From the NCBI RefSeq assembly GCF_004769235.1, contig NZ_RQFG01000018.1, positions 124,001 through 188,000 on the forward strand: 64,000 nt of DNA. Reading direction: 5' to 3'. Of this stretch, positions 25,420-31,909 are shown piece by piece. The position numbers and the translations under genes were made by a program. This stretch comes from Leptospira kanakyensis (GTDB taxonomy: Bacteria > Spirochaetota > Leptospiria > Leptospirales > Leptospiraceae). Every line of letters starts with the position of its first letter. The first letter of the stretch is position 1. The notes below the pieces were generated by a model. That model saw nothing but the letters and a program-made list of their open reading frames with translations, was not told the origin of the DNA and searched no databases.

Positions 25420-26580
25420 ATGAGTCAGATCAGAGTACATTTGGCAACAACAGAGGAAGATCGTAATAAAATCTACCACCTCCGATATGATATTTATGTT
25501 CAAGAAATGAACAGAGTCCAAGAGTATGCTGACCATTCCGCAAAAATGATCAAAGAGCCCTTTGATGAGACGGGTCATCTTTTTCTCGCAGAAACGGAAG
25601 AAGGCGAGTGTATTGGGACAGTTCGTATCAATTTCCGAAAAGATGGAATTTTGGAATGTGAAGAATTATATGAGATGGATCTTTTCCGCCCCTTTTATCC
25701 GGACAAAGTTTCTATGTCGACCAAACTCATGGTCAAACGTGAATATAGACACACTGCTGCTGCCAGTATGCTCTGCATGAAAATTTATGAACATGCCAGG
25801 GAAAATGGGATCGTCATCGATTTTATTGATACCAATCCTCATTTAGTTCGATTGTACAACCAAGTGGGTTATCGAATGTACAAAAAGAACATCCACCATC
25901 CTGAATATGGGATTGTGATTCCCATGGTTTTTTTACTGGATGATAACGAGTATTTAAAACAAATTCATTCACCATTTCTTCGTTTGGCGAAACGTTTCCC
26001 TGCCGGAACGGAACTTGCTCATTTGTTTGAAACAAATTTTACTGATTATAAAGACATACGCCCTCTCTTCTCTATGGATGGAGATGATGTTTGGCAAAAT
26101 ATTGTTCATGACATGATGCTCCCTCCTAGTCAGTTCCTCTCTTTTCTAAGAGGGTTTTCTGAAGAGGAATCAAAGAAGTTACTTTCCATGTTGGATTTAA
26201 TTGATTATGAAGATGGGGACATTGTGTTCCACCAAAACCAAGAAAGCCAAGGTCTCTTTTGTGTTTTAGAGGGAAGTGTGGAAGTGATTGTCAATAGGGA
26301 TGATGGGGTTCGTTCTACCATTTCCATTTTAAACCAAGGGGAAATTTTTGGAGAATTGGGATTTGTTTCTAAGTCCAACCGCAATGCAGATATCATTGTT
26401 CGCGATCATGCTAAACTACTGATCCTTACACCAAACGAATTCCAAAAATTAGAAATCCAAAGTCCGACCTTAGCAATCAAACTACTTACGAATTTGTTTG
26501 TGATTTTAGCTCAGAGATTCAATGAAATGTCCCGCCGCATGCTCGAATTTAGAAGGTTGTACGAGATGGGCGGAAGGTAA
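25420..26580 (+). CDS. GNAT-like acyltransferase fused to a cyclic-nucleotide-binding domain
   Basis: A 386-residue protein. Residues about 1-195 look like the GNAT/autoinducer-synthase-like fold: KIYHLRYDIYVQEM near the start, ETGHLFLAETEEGECIGTVRIN, STKLMVKREYRHTAAASMLCM and DFIDTNPHLVRLYNQVGYRMYKK. Residues about 235-386 are a cNMP-binding domain, with DGDIVFHQNQESQGLFCVLEG and the phosphate cassette GEIFGELGFVSKSNRNADIIV keeping the Glu and Arg that hold the cyclic phosphate. Mycobacterial Pat couples cAMP binding to acetylation but with the opposite domain order. With the neighbouring cyclase the enzyme is probably cAMP-controlled. The acceptor is unknown. Confidence 0.85.
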   Translation: MSQIRVHLATTEEDRNKIYHLRYDIYVQEMNRVQEYADHSAKMIKEPFDETGHLFLAETEEGECIGTVRINFRKDGILECEELYEMDLFRPFYPDKVSMSTKLMVKREYRHTAAASMLCMKIYEHARENGIVIDFIDTNPHLVRLYNQVGYRMYKKNIHHPEYGIVIPMVFLLDDNEYLKQIHSPFLRLAKRFPAGTELAHLFETNFTDYKDIRPLFSMDGDDVWQNIVHDMMLPPSQFLSFLRGFSEEESKKLLSMLDLIDYEDGDIVFHQNQESQGLFCVLEGSVEVIVNRDDGVRSTISILNQGEIFGELGFVSKSNRNADIIVRDHAKLLILTPNEFQKLEIQSPTLAIKLLTNLFVILAQRFNEMSRRMLEFRRLYEMGGR

Positions 26581-26601
26581 TAAAAATAAGGATTTTGTGG
26601 T

Positions 26602-26949
26602 TTAGGAAATTTCCAAAACCACTTGGTCCCAAAGTTTTTTGAAGTTGGAGAGAGATTTTGACTGCCAAGAAACGTTTAAGGATCCTTGGATTTTGATTTG
26701 GTAAGCAGCACTTTTCCTAGAATCAATAATGAACATAGAGAGGGTAGTGATCCCCGAACTGTTTACAAATTGTAACTCTCTAAAGTCCATAGTCAGAAGC
26801 GAACCTTGGCAAAGTTTCGCAACATCTCTTAAAAATAATTTTATGGGTTCATAAGCGGGTAAGTTCTGCAATCGGATGGAACCTGTGAATTTGACAGTCT
26901 TAGTGGCTTCGTCGTATTGAATATTGTAATCTAAGTCTTTGATTTCCAT
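26602..26949 (-). CDS. STAS-like switch protein (slr1659-type)
   Basis: A 115-residue protein with the STAS-like layout: an opening YNIQYDEATKTVKFTGSIRL strand pair, and LLTMDFRELQFVNSSGITTLSMF (about residues 54-76), whose NSSG matches the phosphorylatable SSG of STAS antagonists. The slr1659 group is often encoded beside slr1658-type HATPases, as here (13 bases after the HATPase gene at 26963). It is the likely substrate of that kinase and of the PP2C phosphatase. It converges on the GNAT/cNMP gene with 21 bases between stops. Confidence 0.85.
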   Translation of the reverse strand: MEIKDLDYNIQYDEATKTVKFTGSIRLQNLPAYEPIKLFLRDVAKLCQGSLLTMDFRELQFVNSSGITTLSMFIIDSRKSAAYQIKIQGSLNVSWQSKSLSNFKKLWDQVVLEIS

Positions 26950-26962
26950 GAAGCTTCGCCTA

Positions 26963-27520
26963 TTATATCTCTTCTACGTTGATAATTGCTCTTACCGTGA
27001 TTTCATGAGTATCGGCATCGACCTCATGGAAACTATAACCAAAACGTACCGGGTAGTCCTTTAACATCATAAGTAGACCCAAACCTGATTTGGTATCGCC
27101 GTCTTCTTTGGTTTCGAGTGTAGAAAAATACATCTCCTCCACGTTCTCCGACAAGAGTTTATTTACAAAAATCTCAAAACTATCTCGTAAGGTTTTTGAC
27201 GCCACATTTAAAACATCAATCCTTAAAAGATTTCCATATTGTTTCAATTCTACATTGATTCTACCTTCTCTTGCTTTTGAGAATTTAGAAGCATTTTCAA
27301 GAAGTTCGTTAATGATGGTAGAGAGGGAATTAGCTTTGGTTTCACTGGCTTCATAACAATAGGAATAAAATCCAGCTACAAAGTTTGCAGTAAGTCCGCA
27401 ACGTCTCCAATACGTAGTCATATCGATTGGTTGGAAGATCAATCGAAGTTGGCCATCAGCAGGCAAATTTTCTGGAATGATGTGGTATTCCCCGATAATG
27501 ATGGGTGATTTTTGATTCAA
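26963..27520 (-). CDS. HATPase switch protein, second slr1658/SiaB-like copy
   Basis: A 185-residue GHKL ATPase, a paralogue of the protein at 22224: RLIFQPIDMTTYWRRCGLTANFVAGFYSY near the start, N box INELLENASKFSKAREG (about residues 66-82) and G box DTKSGLGLLMMLKDYPVRFGY (about 141-161). The shared YWRR and LKDYPV segments show common ancestry. It is 12 bases after the methyltransferase gene and 13 before the STAS gene, all on one strand, so it is probably the kinase or sequestering partner of that STAS protein. Confidence 0.85.
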   Translation of the reverse strand: MNQKSPIIIGEYHIIPENLPADGQLRLIFQPIDMTTYWRRCGLTANFVAGFYSYCYEASETKANSLSTIINELLENASKFSKAREGRINVELKQYGNLLRIDVLNVASKTLRDSFEIFVNKLLSENVEEMYFSTLETKEDGDTKSGLGLLMMLKDYPVRFGYSFHEVDADTHEITVRAIINVEEI

Positions 27521-27532
27521 TTTTGCCTCCGT

Positions 27533-28312
27533 TTATTTTTGGTACAAATGTGTTTCAAGATTGATCGTGAATTTCACACGATTGGACATATAATCGGACT
27601 GAAGTTTGGAATACAAATCTTGCATTCCTTCTGGATGCCCCATAAAGGACATCATAGACCAACCGGTCATCATTCCCAAATGAATTTTTGGGTAATCCAC
27701 GACGGGTTTGTCATCATTACCATCATTGGACGCAATAAAATCTGTTCTTGCAGCTAGTTTGAATCCAAGGTTTTCCATAATTCCCGGAACTTTTTCCATC
27801 ACATACCTGTCTGCTGGGTGGATGGTGGCGTGTTTGGCAACCATATCCAAAAGCACTTGTGGGCCGGTGAAGGATTTATCGTTCGGGCAGTGGATGAGAA
27901 CCTTTCCACCCGGTTTTAAAACTCGGTAGAATTCTTTTAGAGCTTTTTCTGGTTCTTTGATATGAATGAGAACCATAGAATTAAAAATAAAATCAAAATG
28001 GTTGTCTGGATAATCCAGAGCGCGAACATCGGAGACCTTCCAGTCTACTTTTGGATGGCCTAGTTTACAATACTGCACCATTTCTTCCGAAATATCGCAG
28101 GCAGACCAACGAACGTTAGGATTTTTTTTCATTAAGAAACTAGTGAGTACACCAGGTCCTGCCCCAGCATCCAAAGCAAGGCCAGATTCCTTTTCAAAGG
28201 AAATGGAATCCAAAAAAGGATCTAGGAGGAGTTTGAGGAGATTTGCCTGTGCAGACAATCTCGGCATCTCATCCTGGATGGATATTTTTTGTGTGTATAG
28301 GTTTTCGCTCAA
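27533..28312 (-). CDS. Class I SAM-dependent methyltransferase
   Basis: A 259-residue protein. Motif I is LALDAGAGPGVLTSFL (about residues 46-61), followed by RWSACDISEEMVQYC (motif II) and VDWKVSDVRALDYPDNHFDFIFNSMVLIHI (motif III region), then FYRVLKPGGKVLIHCPN. That is the UbiE/Methyltransf_11 layout. The C-terminal third (HPADRYVMEKVPGIMENLG) may bind the acceptor, which is unknown. It leads the operon with the second HATPase and the STAS gene, which suggests that its product or methylation state is tied to the same signalling system. Confidence 0.9.
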   Translation of the reverse strand: MSENLYTQKISIQDEMPRLSAQANLLKLLLDPFLDSISFEKESGLALDAGAGPGVLTSFLMKKNPNVRWSACDISEEMVQYCKLGHPKVDWKVSDVRALDYPDNHFDFIFNSMVLIHIKEPEKALKEFYRVLKPGGKVLIHCPNDKSFTGPQVLLDMVAKHATIHPADRYVMEKVPGIMENLGFKLAARTDFIASNDGNDDKPVVDYPKIHLGMMTGWSMMSFMGHPEGMQDLYSKLQSDYMSNRVKFTINLETHLYQK

Positions 28313-28333
28313 AGTTGATACGCGCTAAGATGT

Positions 28334-28413
28334 GGTTCTAAAAAAAGAAACCTTTTTTAAGGATTGGTCAACTGAAATACAGGTCGGTTTTTTAGGTTTT
28401 TTTTAGTAGAACC
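28334..28413. repeat. Long imperfect inverted repeat between lipoprotein and methyltransferase genes
   Basis: The arms 28334-28352 (starting GGTTCTA, ending AAACC) and 28395-28413 (starting GGTTTT, ending TAGAACC) match at 16 of 19 positions when one is reversed and complemented, with a 42-base loop. It lies in the 140-base gap between the stop of the lipoprotein gene at 28453 and the start of the methyltransferase. Runs of A and T next to the arms suggest terminator use, but the loop is long. Confidence 0.4.
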
Positions 28414-28452
28414 GCGAAGACGGTATGAATTTGACATAATGACTTAAAAAAA

Positions 28453-29313
28453 TCATTGGAGTTCTCGTGCCACGACTCCATCAATATCGCTTCCATTGTA
28501 ACTTCCGGGCGGCCAAGGGAATTTGTTCCCCGTGGCGGGATTATTTACATTGCTTGCGGAAGTAATTTTTATAAACTTAATTCCGTTTAGTTTGATATTG
28601 TTTGCTAGGGTTGTGTCACAACCTATATCATTTGGGTCGGCCGGGTCTAAATTGTCCAAATCAAACCCATCACCACCACCTAACAAAAAGGAACCACCGG
28701 TATTGATAAAAAGATCCTCACTGGAGAATGGTTTTGTGGTCATATTATAGTAAACCGGTCTAAGTCCAGCAAATCGAGTCCAACTATCAACTAAGTTCAC
28801 ATTGGCCCCCGAGTAACTGGGGTTAAAACCACAATAATTAGTTCCATCGATAGAAACTTGAACTACGGAAGGATCCATAGCGTACGTATTCGAATCATCG
28901 GAAATCCGGAAACTATTGTCATAAACCACAAAGTCCAAATCCGAAACATTTTTTACGGTTCGGCCACCCCAACTGAGAACCATGGTGGCACCAGCCCCAG
29001 TAATGTCCAAAGCATAGACATCTAGAGACCCCGCAAGTTCACCAGCTCCACAAATTCCATTCACCGCTTTTGTAGAATCGGAAAACGCAGAAACGGCTGC
29101 ACTGGCACTAACAACGGTTGTTGCAATGAGTATATCACTTGGTAATGGAGATTTGGGACAATTACTGGCACTGGCCGCCGCATTCAGTAAAGGGATTAAT
29201 GCAGCAAGATTCTCCTCACCAGAAGCAGAGGAAGATTTTTTACATGAGGAGAAGGATACAATGAACAAGAGAAACAAAAGACATAATGTTTTTGATTTCA
29301 ATGATTTTTGCAT
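28453..29313 (-). CDS. Lipoprotein with beta-rich domain, unknown function
   Basis: The longest frame starts at 29325, but ATG 29313 (MQKSLKSKTLCLLFLLFIVSF) is preferred because a GGGAG ribosome site lies right before it. That gives 286 residues and a lipobox SFSSC near residue 23. The mature part is Ser/Ala-rich, then a beta-sandwich-like region with LDVYALDITGAGATMVLSWGG, VKNVSDLDFVVYDNSF, VQVSIDGTNYCGF and GIKFIKITSASNV. Related Leptospira lipoproteins share this style. It sits 71 bases downstream of the riboswitch-controlled lipoprotein gene on the same strand, so both may answer to cobalamin. The function is unknown. Confidence 0.75.
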   Translation of the reverse strand: MQKSLKSKTLCLLFLLFIVSFSSCKKSSSASGEENLAALIPLLNAAASASNCPKSPLPSDILIATTVVSASAAVSAFSDSTKAVNGICGAGELAGSLDVYALDITGAGATMVLSWGGRTVKNVSDLDFVVYDNSFRISDDSNTYAMDPSVVQVSIDGTNYCGFNPSYSGANVNLVDSWTRFAGLRPVYYNMTTKPFSSEDLFINTGGSFLLGGGDGFDLDNLDPADPNDIGCDTTLANNIKLNGIKFIKITSASNVNNPATGNKFPWPPGSYNGSDIDGVVARELQ

Positions 29314-29361
29314 CGCATCTCCCATATTAAGAAACTATTCCTTAAAGTCCAGTCCAAGTTG

Positions 29362-29379
29362 AATTCAAATCTTTGAATT
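29362..29379. promoter_or_regulatory. Eight-base palindrome between the two lipoprotein genes
   Basis: AATTCAAA (29362-29369) and TTTGAATT (29372-29379) are a perfect inverted repeat separated by two bases, in the gap between the stop of the lipoprotein gene at 29385 and the start of the next one. It has no U-run after it on the minus strand, so a protein site is more likely than a terminator, if it matters at all. Confidence 0.3.
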
Positions 29380-29384
29380 ATGGT

Positions 29385-29954
29385 TTATACTTTTTTGTCA
29401 TATCTAGAAAAAGCAGAAGCGCCACAACCGGAACTACCTGGATTAGTTTTAGTGGATGTATCTGCTTGGGCTTTGGCTTCATCATATGTTTTCCCAAATG
29501 CAACAGTACAAACCCAATAAGAATTATTTTTATCTGTGTTTTTGAAAAAGAATACTTTGTTGTATTTCCCTTTGTTTGTATCACCGGCAAAACATCCACC
29601 GTTGTTTTCTGGGTTTTGAGTGATGAAACTTCCTTCTGCGTTGTTGAATTCAATGATGATATAACAACCTGAATACCCACCAAATCCAGAACTATCCTCA
29701 AGTTGCACTCCTTTTTGTCCAAATTTGGCAGAGAAGGTAGTGAGTGTATTTGAAGTAGTTCCACTTCCTGTAAAACTATTCCACATACCATTTAATGCAA
29801 AATCTTTGGTTGATTCGGCTGATTGACCAGCTAACAAACCAATGAGTAGATTGTTATTTGCATCTGTTTCAGAAACTTGTTTTTCTGTTTGGCAAGCGAT
29901 AAAATTTGAAAGTAAAATCAAAGAAAGGATAGTGGTTTTGATTGTTCTTTTCAT
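29385..29954 (-). CDS. Lipoprotein under a cobalamin riboswitch, unknown function
   Basis: A 189-residue lipoprotein: signal TILSLILLSNFIAC with the lipid cysteine near residue 21, then a short disordered linker (TEKQVSETDANNN) and a beta-rich domain with TLTTFSAKFGQKGVQLED, GGYSGCYIIIEFNNAEG, KVFFFKNTDKNNSYWVCTVAFGKTYDEAKA. Four further cysteines (SGCY, GGCF, WVCT, SGCG) could make two disulfides. An AGGAG ribosome site precedes the ATG by about seven bases. A cobalamin riboswitch lies 170-300 bases upstream on the same strand, with no other gene between, so the gene is probably B12-repressed. A role in B12 capture is inference. Confidence 0.8.
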   Translation of the reverse strand: MKRTIKTTILSLILLSNFIACQTEKQVSETDANNNLLIGLLAGQSAESTKDFALNGMWNSFTGSGTTSNTLTTFSAKFGQKGVQLEDSSGFGGYSGCYIIIEFNNAEGSFITQNPENNGGCFAGDTNKGKYNKVFFFKNTDKNNSYWVCTVAFGKTYDEAKAQADTSTKTNPGSSGCGASAFSRYDKKV

Positions 29955-30069
29955 AGAAGTCTCCTAATGTTTAAGTTTTTAGGGGACTCCAAACCAAAAA
30001 CAAACAAATGATTGTTAGATTCTAATAAATCTATATCGAACTAAAAATTTGTCTGTAATGGTTTCGGGT

Positions 30070-30088
30070 GCCCCGATTCCTTCGGGGC
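30070..30088 (-). promoter_or_regulatory. GC-rich hairpin downstream of the riboswitch (possible expression platform)
   Basis: On the plus strand GCCCCGA (30070-30076) and TCGGGGC (30082-30088) form a perfect seven-pair stem with a five-base loop. On the minus strand it follows the riboswitch and precedes the lipoprotein gene by about 115 bases. There is no U-run after it, so it is not a textbook terminator; it may be an alternate or anti-structure of the expression platform. Confidence 0.4.
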
Positions 30089-30123
30089 CCCTTATCCAAA
30101 TGGAAGGCATTTGGAATCAGTGT

Positions 30124-30262
30124 GTAAAGTTCCTTTACCACGAGGTAAACTTTACGGGGAAGATCTGGCTCACCAAACTTTGGTTTGGATTACAGTTGCG
30201 GGTCAGCACAGGAATTTCACCTGTTTCCTCCCTGAAGGTAATTTCAAGGTCTTGAGAGCCAG
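30124..30262 (-). promoter_or_regulatory. Cobalamin (B12) riboswitch
   Basis: Read on the minus strand, 30226-30187 holds the B12-box core: AACAGGTGAAATTCC, then TGTGCTGACCCGCAACTGTAA. This is the conserved core of adenosylcobalamin-type aptamers. The 5' arm (complement of 30256-30262) and the 3' arm (complement of 30165-30171) are perfect seven-base complements (CTGGCTC/GAGCCAG) and can close the outer stem, and the AGCCAGATCTTCCCC tail matches the family's 3' end. A further hairpin at 30124-30155 (GTAAAGTT with AACTTTAC) fits the peripheral kissing-loop arm. It points at the lipoprotein gene ending at 29385. The identity of the element is strong; its expression platform is less clear. Confidence 0.88.
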
Positions 30263-30415
30263 GTTTTTTGTCAAATGTAAAGAACTGCCTTGTATTTTGC
30301 AGAAAATCATTACAATTTGATTTTTTTTTAAGATTCTAAACTGGAGAGACAAATTTACTCAGTGAATTTTGCAACCAACTGAGATCAACTTGTTCTAACG
30401 AAGTAGAGGGATTAT
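30263..30415. promoter_or_regulatory. AT-rich promoter region between riboswitch and acyltransferase gene
   Basis: This stretch must hold the promoter of the riboswitch transcript (minus strand) and that of the acyltransferase gene (plus strand). A CTCAGT/ACTGAG six-base inverted repeat (around 30358-30382) lies near the plus-strand start and an AGAGGG ribosome site precedes ATG 30416. I cannot place a -35/-10 pair with confidence. No open reading frame of interest is visible. Confidence 0.4.
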
Positions 30416-31177
30416 ATGTTTTACGTTTTAGGTCGTCTGATTGGTTTTATTTTTATGTGGGCATTTGTAAAACCCATGCGCCAAATTTATGGAAGAAAAA
30501 AGGTGACTCTGGAAAATGATCACATCTTACGAGAGTTTAGTGGTAAATCAGTCATTCTAATTGCGAATCATATCAAACCGAGAAACAAATTTTTGCGATT
30601 GATTACTCTTCCTTATGATGCCTTTGTAATTCGCGGTGTTTTGAAAAGATATGGAATTTATACAACAGCTCTTGCGAGTATTGATTCCGGTAAAAAACCA
30701 AAAGATAGTTTTCAGAAAGCCAAAAAACAAAAAATCGAACAGCTCATCAAAGGGATTGTTACATCGATTGACTTAATCCCCGTGAACCGTAACGAATCAG
30801 ACCCACGCACAATGAAAGAAATGAAACAACGGATCGCTAAAGGAAGTTTAGGTATTGGTATTTTTCCTGAGGGCACTTGGTTTCGGGGTTTTAGAAAATC
30901 TCGAAAACTCCATCCCGGTATGGCTGTACTCAGCAAACGTTATGGTCTACCTATCATTCCTATGTTTTTAGATGCGTATAATTTGAACAAACCCATTCGA
31001 TTGTCAGTTGGTAATCCCATTCGTGAAGTGAAAGATGCTTCGGAAACAATCAGTTATATACGAAGTGAACTCATTCGAATGAAAGACAAAGGAACTTCCA
31101 TTTTAATTCCAAAAAAAGAAGTGGGAGTTTTGAATGAGGAAAATGACGGGTTAGAAATTTCGCCCAGTGTGAGTTAA
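30416..31177 (+). CDS. PlsC-like lysophospholipid acyltransferase with altered motif I
   Basis: A 253-residue protein with an N-terminal hydrophobic segment (LGRLIGFIFMWAFV) and the glycerolipid acyltransferase fold. Motif III FPEGTWFRG is clear (about residues 150-158), followed by HPGMAVLSKRYGLPIIPMFLDAYN (motif IV region). Motif I reads NHIKPRN where NHxxxxD is expected, so the Asp of HX4D is absent at its usual place; a nearby LPYDAFVIRGVL could supply it after an insertion of about eleven residues. It probably acylates a lysophospholipid or related lipid at the membrane, if active. It converges on the TetR gene at 31217. Confidence 0.82.
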   Translation: MFYVLGRLIGFIFMWAFVKPMRQIYGRKKVTLENDHILREFSGKSVILIANHIKPRNKFLRLITLPYDAFVIRGVLKRYGIYTTALASIDSGKKPKDSFQKAKKQKIEQLIKGIVTSIDLIPVNRNESDPRTMKEMKQRIAKGSLGIGIFPEGTWFRGFRKSRKLHPGMAVLSKRYGLPIIPMFLDAYNLNKPIRLSVGNPIREVKDASETISYIRSELIRMKDKGTSILIPKKEVGVLNEENDGLEISPSVS

Positions 31178-31216
31178 GTTTTTTTAATGGCAGAGATTTT
31201 TACGGACTAATGCCAA

Positions 31217-31849
31217 CTATTTACTGTTAGGGTAATGTTTGCTGAGAAGTTTTTGAAAATAGGAAATCCCTTCTTCAATGGGATTTCCAGAACCTTTTCT
31301 TTTACGAAGCATTCCCGTCATATCCAATACAATCACCCCATACATCCAACTCCACATCATCCTTGCGATGGCAGGATATTCATTTTTGGGATAGGGAATT
31401 TCACCGGATTCAAAACCAAAACGAACGGTTTCCAAAAAGAAACGATAACTTTTTGGTAATTGAGGAAATGCTTTTCTATGTACTCCACCGTAATCGGTCA
31501 CAAACATTACTTTGTGTAATTCACGGTTGTTACTTGCGAAGTTAAAATACCCGCGGGCAATGGCTGCCAATTTTTCAAAAGCAAAATTGGAATCTACTTC
31601 CGTAATCGCTTTTTTTAACATAGAGAGAAGTTCGTCCTCTCCTGATTTGATTAAATCTTGGACAAGGTCAATTTGGCTTTCGTAATAAGAGTAAGGACTG
31701 GCAACACTACAACCCAATCGGTTGGCAATCTTTCGCATGGAAAGACCTTCCAGCCCTTCTTCCTTTAAAATGAGGAGGGAGACGTCTCTAATTTCCTCAC
31801 GAGAGAGGCTATTGCGAATCCGTCTTTGTTTGTTTGAAGCTTCCAACAT
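31217..31849 (-). CDS. TetR family regulator
   Basis: A 210-residue regulator. A basic N terminus (KQRRIRNSLSREEIRDVSL) leads to the HTH GLEGLSMRKIANRLGCSVASPYSYYESQIDLVQDLI (about residues 33-70). The effector domain has LAAIARGYFNFASNNRELHKVMF and ARMMWSWMYGVIVLD. It is the last gene after the SbtA-like permease and porin on the same strand. A perfect 12-base inverted repeat covers its start codon, suggesting autorepression. Targets are unknown; the permease and porin genes are candidates. Confidence 0.87.
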   Translation of the reverse strand: MLEASNKQRRIRNSLSREEIRDVSLLILKEEGLEGLSMRKIANRLGCSVASPYSYYESQIDLVQDLIKSGEDELLSMLKKAITEVDSNFAFEKLAAIARGYFNFASNNRELHKVMFVTDYGGVHRKAFPQLPKSYRFFLETVRFGFESGEIPYPKNEYPAIARMMWSWMYGVIVLDMTGMLRKRKGSGNPIEEGISYFQKLLSKHYPNSK

Positions 31850-31889
31850 GGATTTGAATCAGTCTGGCCTCCACACTATTCAAATCCAT
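31848..31889. promoter_or_regulatory. Perfect 12-base inverted repeat over the TetR start codon
   Basis: ATGGATTTGAAT (31848-31859) and ATTCAAATCCAT (31878-31889) are exact reverse complements with 18 bases between. The repeat fills most of the 60-base gap between the porin stop (31910) and the TetR start (CAT 31847-31849). It could be the TetR autoregulatory operator, or an RNA hairpin terminating the porin transcript, but no U-run follows. Seen directly. Confidence 0.55.
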
Positions 31890-31909
31890 ACAAAAATCGA
31901 ACGTTTTTC

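Noticed and set aside
29378..29791. 137-codon minus-strand frame inside the riboswitch-controlled lipoprotein gene
   Set aside because: Out-of-phase shadow of the lipoprotein, without a ribosome site.
30049..30320. Two short plus-strand reading frames across the riboswitch
   Set aside because: They overlap the conserved B12 core on the other strand and have no ribosome site, codon bias or family match.
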